A stretch of 22,004 nt of DNA, from positions 1 through 22,004 of the forward strand of contig DASYQV010000296.1 in assembly GCA_036005125.1 (NCBI GenBank), read 5' to 3'. The stretch is from DASYQV01 sp036005125 (GTDB lineage: Bacteria > Acidobacteriota > Vicinamibacteria > Vicinamibacterales > UBA2999). The notes under the pieces were generated by a model. It was given only the letters and a program-made list of their open reading frames with translations. It was not told where the DNA came from and made no database searches. Both the position numbers and the translations under genes were made by a program. Shown piece by piece: positions 14,784 to 22,004 of the stretch (position 1 is the stretch's first letter; the number at the start of each line of letters is the position of its first letter).

Positions 14784-15679
14784 CAGCGCACCCGGCGGTA
14801 CAGTCGTTCGCCGCCGGCGAGCGGCTCATAGCCGGTCTCGCAGGCCGTGAACCGCAACGACTCCCCGGAGCCGAGCCCCAGGATGCCGAACGGCGGGAGG
14901 CTGTCGTAGAAGAGCCCATGCACCCGGGCCTGCAACTGTTTGTTGAAGTAAATCATGACGTTGCGGCACAGGATGACGTTGAACTCGTTGAACGGCCCGT
15001 CGGTCGCCAGATTGTGTTCGGAGAACAAGACGTTTCGTTGCAGCGCCGGATGCAGAATCGCGTGATCGTACATAGCCGTGTAGTATTCCGAGAACGAGCG
15101 TGTTCCGCCGGCTTGAATATAGTTGAGCGTGTATTTCTGCATGACCTCCAGCGGATAGATGCCGGCCTTCGCGAGTCGAAGAATGGCGCCGTTCATGTCG
15201 GTTGCATAGATGCGGCACCTGTCGTACAGGTTCTCCTCCTCGAGCAGAATGGCGAGCGAGTACACTTCCTCGCCCATCGAACACCCCGCCTGCCAGATGC
15301 GGATGAACGGATAGGTTCGCAAGAGCGGCACGACTTCGCGCCGGAAGGCGAGAAAGAACGGCGGATCGCGAAAGACGGCGCTGACATTGACCGACACCTC
15401 GAGCAGAAAGCGCTCGAAGGCCCCGGGATCGTGGAGCACTCGCTCCTGCAAAGCCGAAATGGTTTCGACGCGCTCGCTCCGGACAGCATTCTGAATTCGG
15501 CGGCGCAACGACGACCGGGCATAGTTCCGGAAGTCGAAGCCGTACTGCCGATAGACCCCCTCGACCAGAAGATCGATTTCGATCTCCTCGAGCGTGAAGC
15601 TGGACAGCCGGGCAGGGCATCGGTCGACTGCGACCGGCGACCCGCCGCCACCCTCCACGTGATGCTCCTGGTTGTCCAT
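14783..15679 (-). CDS. cheR: CheR-type protein-glutamate O-methyltransferase
   Basis: The 298-residue protein has the N-terminal helical domain (YRQYGFDFRNYARSSLRRR, 43-61) and the SAM-binding domain of CheR. The methyltransferase motif I is IWQAGCSMGEEVYSLAILL (128-146), with ATDMN after it and the CheR-typical CRNVMIYF later. It adds methyl groups from S-adenosylmethionine to glutamates of chemoreceptor-like proteins. The first 28 residues are a non-conserved, Gly-rich extension. GGAG lies 5 nt before the ATG, which begins 9 nt after the stop of the poly-HAMP kinase. Its partner CheB follows with a one-base overlap. No C-terminal receptor-tethering pentapeptide target is visible in the window. 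Confidence 0.95.
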   Translation of the reverse strand: MDNQEHHVEGGGGSPVAVDRCPARLSSFTLEEIEIDLLVEGVYRQYGFDFRNYARSSLRRRIQNAVRSERVETISALQERVLHDPGAFERFLLEVSVNVSAVFRDPPFFLAFRREVVPLLRTYPFIRIWQAGCSMGEEVYSLAILLEEENLYDRCRIYATDMNGAILRLAKAGIYPLEVMQKYTLNYIQAGGTRSFSEYYTAMYDHAILHPALQRNVLFSEHNLATDGPFNEFNVILCRNVMIYFNKQLQARVHGLFYDSLPPFGILGLGSGESLRFTACETGYEPLAGGERLYRRVR

Positions 15680-15688
15680 GTGTCTCCG

Positions 15689-22004
<6,316 letters not shown>

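Overview
The window looks like a chromosomal piece of a GC-rich, Gram-negative bacterium. I infer Acidobacteriota (Vicinamibacteria-like) from several traits together: a giant poly-HAMP hybrid kinase, a GloVer-type repeat remnant, a VapC-type PIN remnant, an integrase-core transposase tail, and many exported enzymes with Sec or Tat signals. No 16S rRNA, tRNA or other decisive marker is present, so the assignment is soft.

Left part (1-4100): the tail of an integrase-core transposase enters from the left edge. Next comes a plus-strand electron-transfer block: an exported diheme c4-like cytochrome, a Tat-exported SoxC-type molybdenum enzyme, and an overlapping monoheme SoxD/SorB-like cytochrome. 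Together these could oxidise a sulfur compound in the periplasm and pass electrons to cytochrome c. No soxXYZAB genes are visible. A convergent type II haloacid-dehalogenase-like protein follows, unusually with its own Tat signal.

Middle part (4100-6810): a scar zone. It holds a cluster of four strong inverted repeats, two carrying R-box-like heptamers as in integron attC sites, and a frameshifted transposase remnant. A small VOC-family gene is the only clearly intact gene. After it come a VapC 3' remnant, an antitoxin-like ORF start and a GloVer-repeat 3' remnant.

Right-middle part (6824-12466): an exported GH88/GH105-like hydrolase with a degenerate carboxypeptidase-like N-terminal domain, then phosphoglucomutase (minus strand). 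A large imperfect palindrome built of CGCxGAG units separates it from a two-gene plus-strand unit: a lipocalin-like lipoprotein and an exported MBL-fold hydrolase. A short minus-strand outer-membrane-barrel C-terminus remnant follows.

Right end (12467-22004): a tight four-gene minus-strand operon, read from the right edge: a giant poly-HAMP hybrid histidine kinase (5' end outside the window), CheR, a receiver-less CheB, and a second hybrid kinase with a receiver at each end. The kinase carries eleven consecutive 92-residue units (276 bp each), then GAF, coiled coil, HisKA, HATPase and three receivers. No MCP, CheA or CheW is visible, so this is probably a signalling module other than classical chemotaxis. 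This operon is the most striking system in the window.
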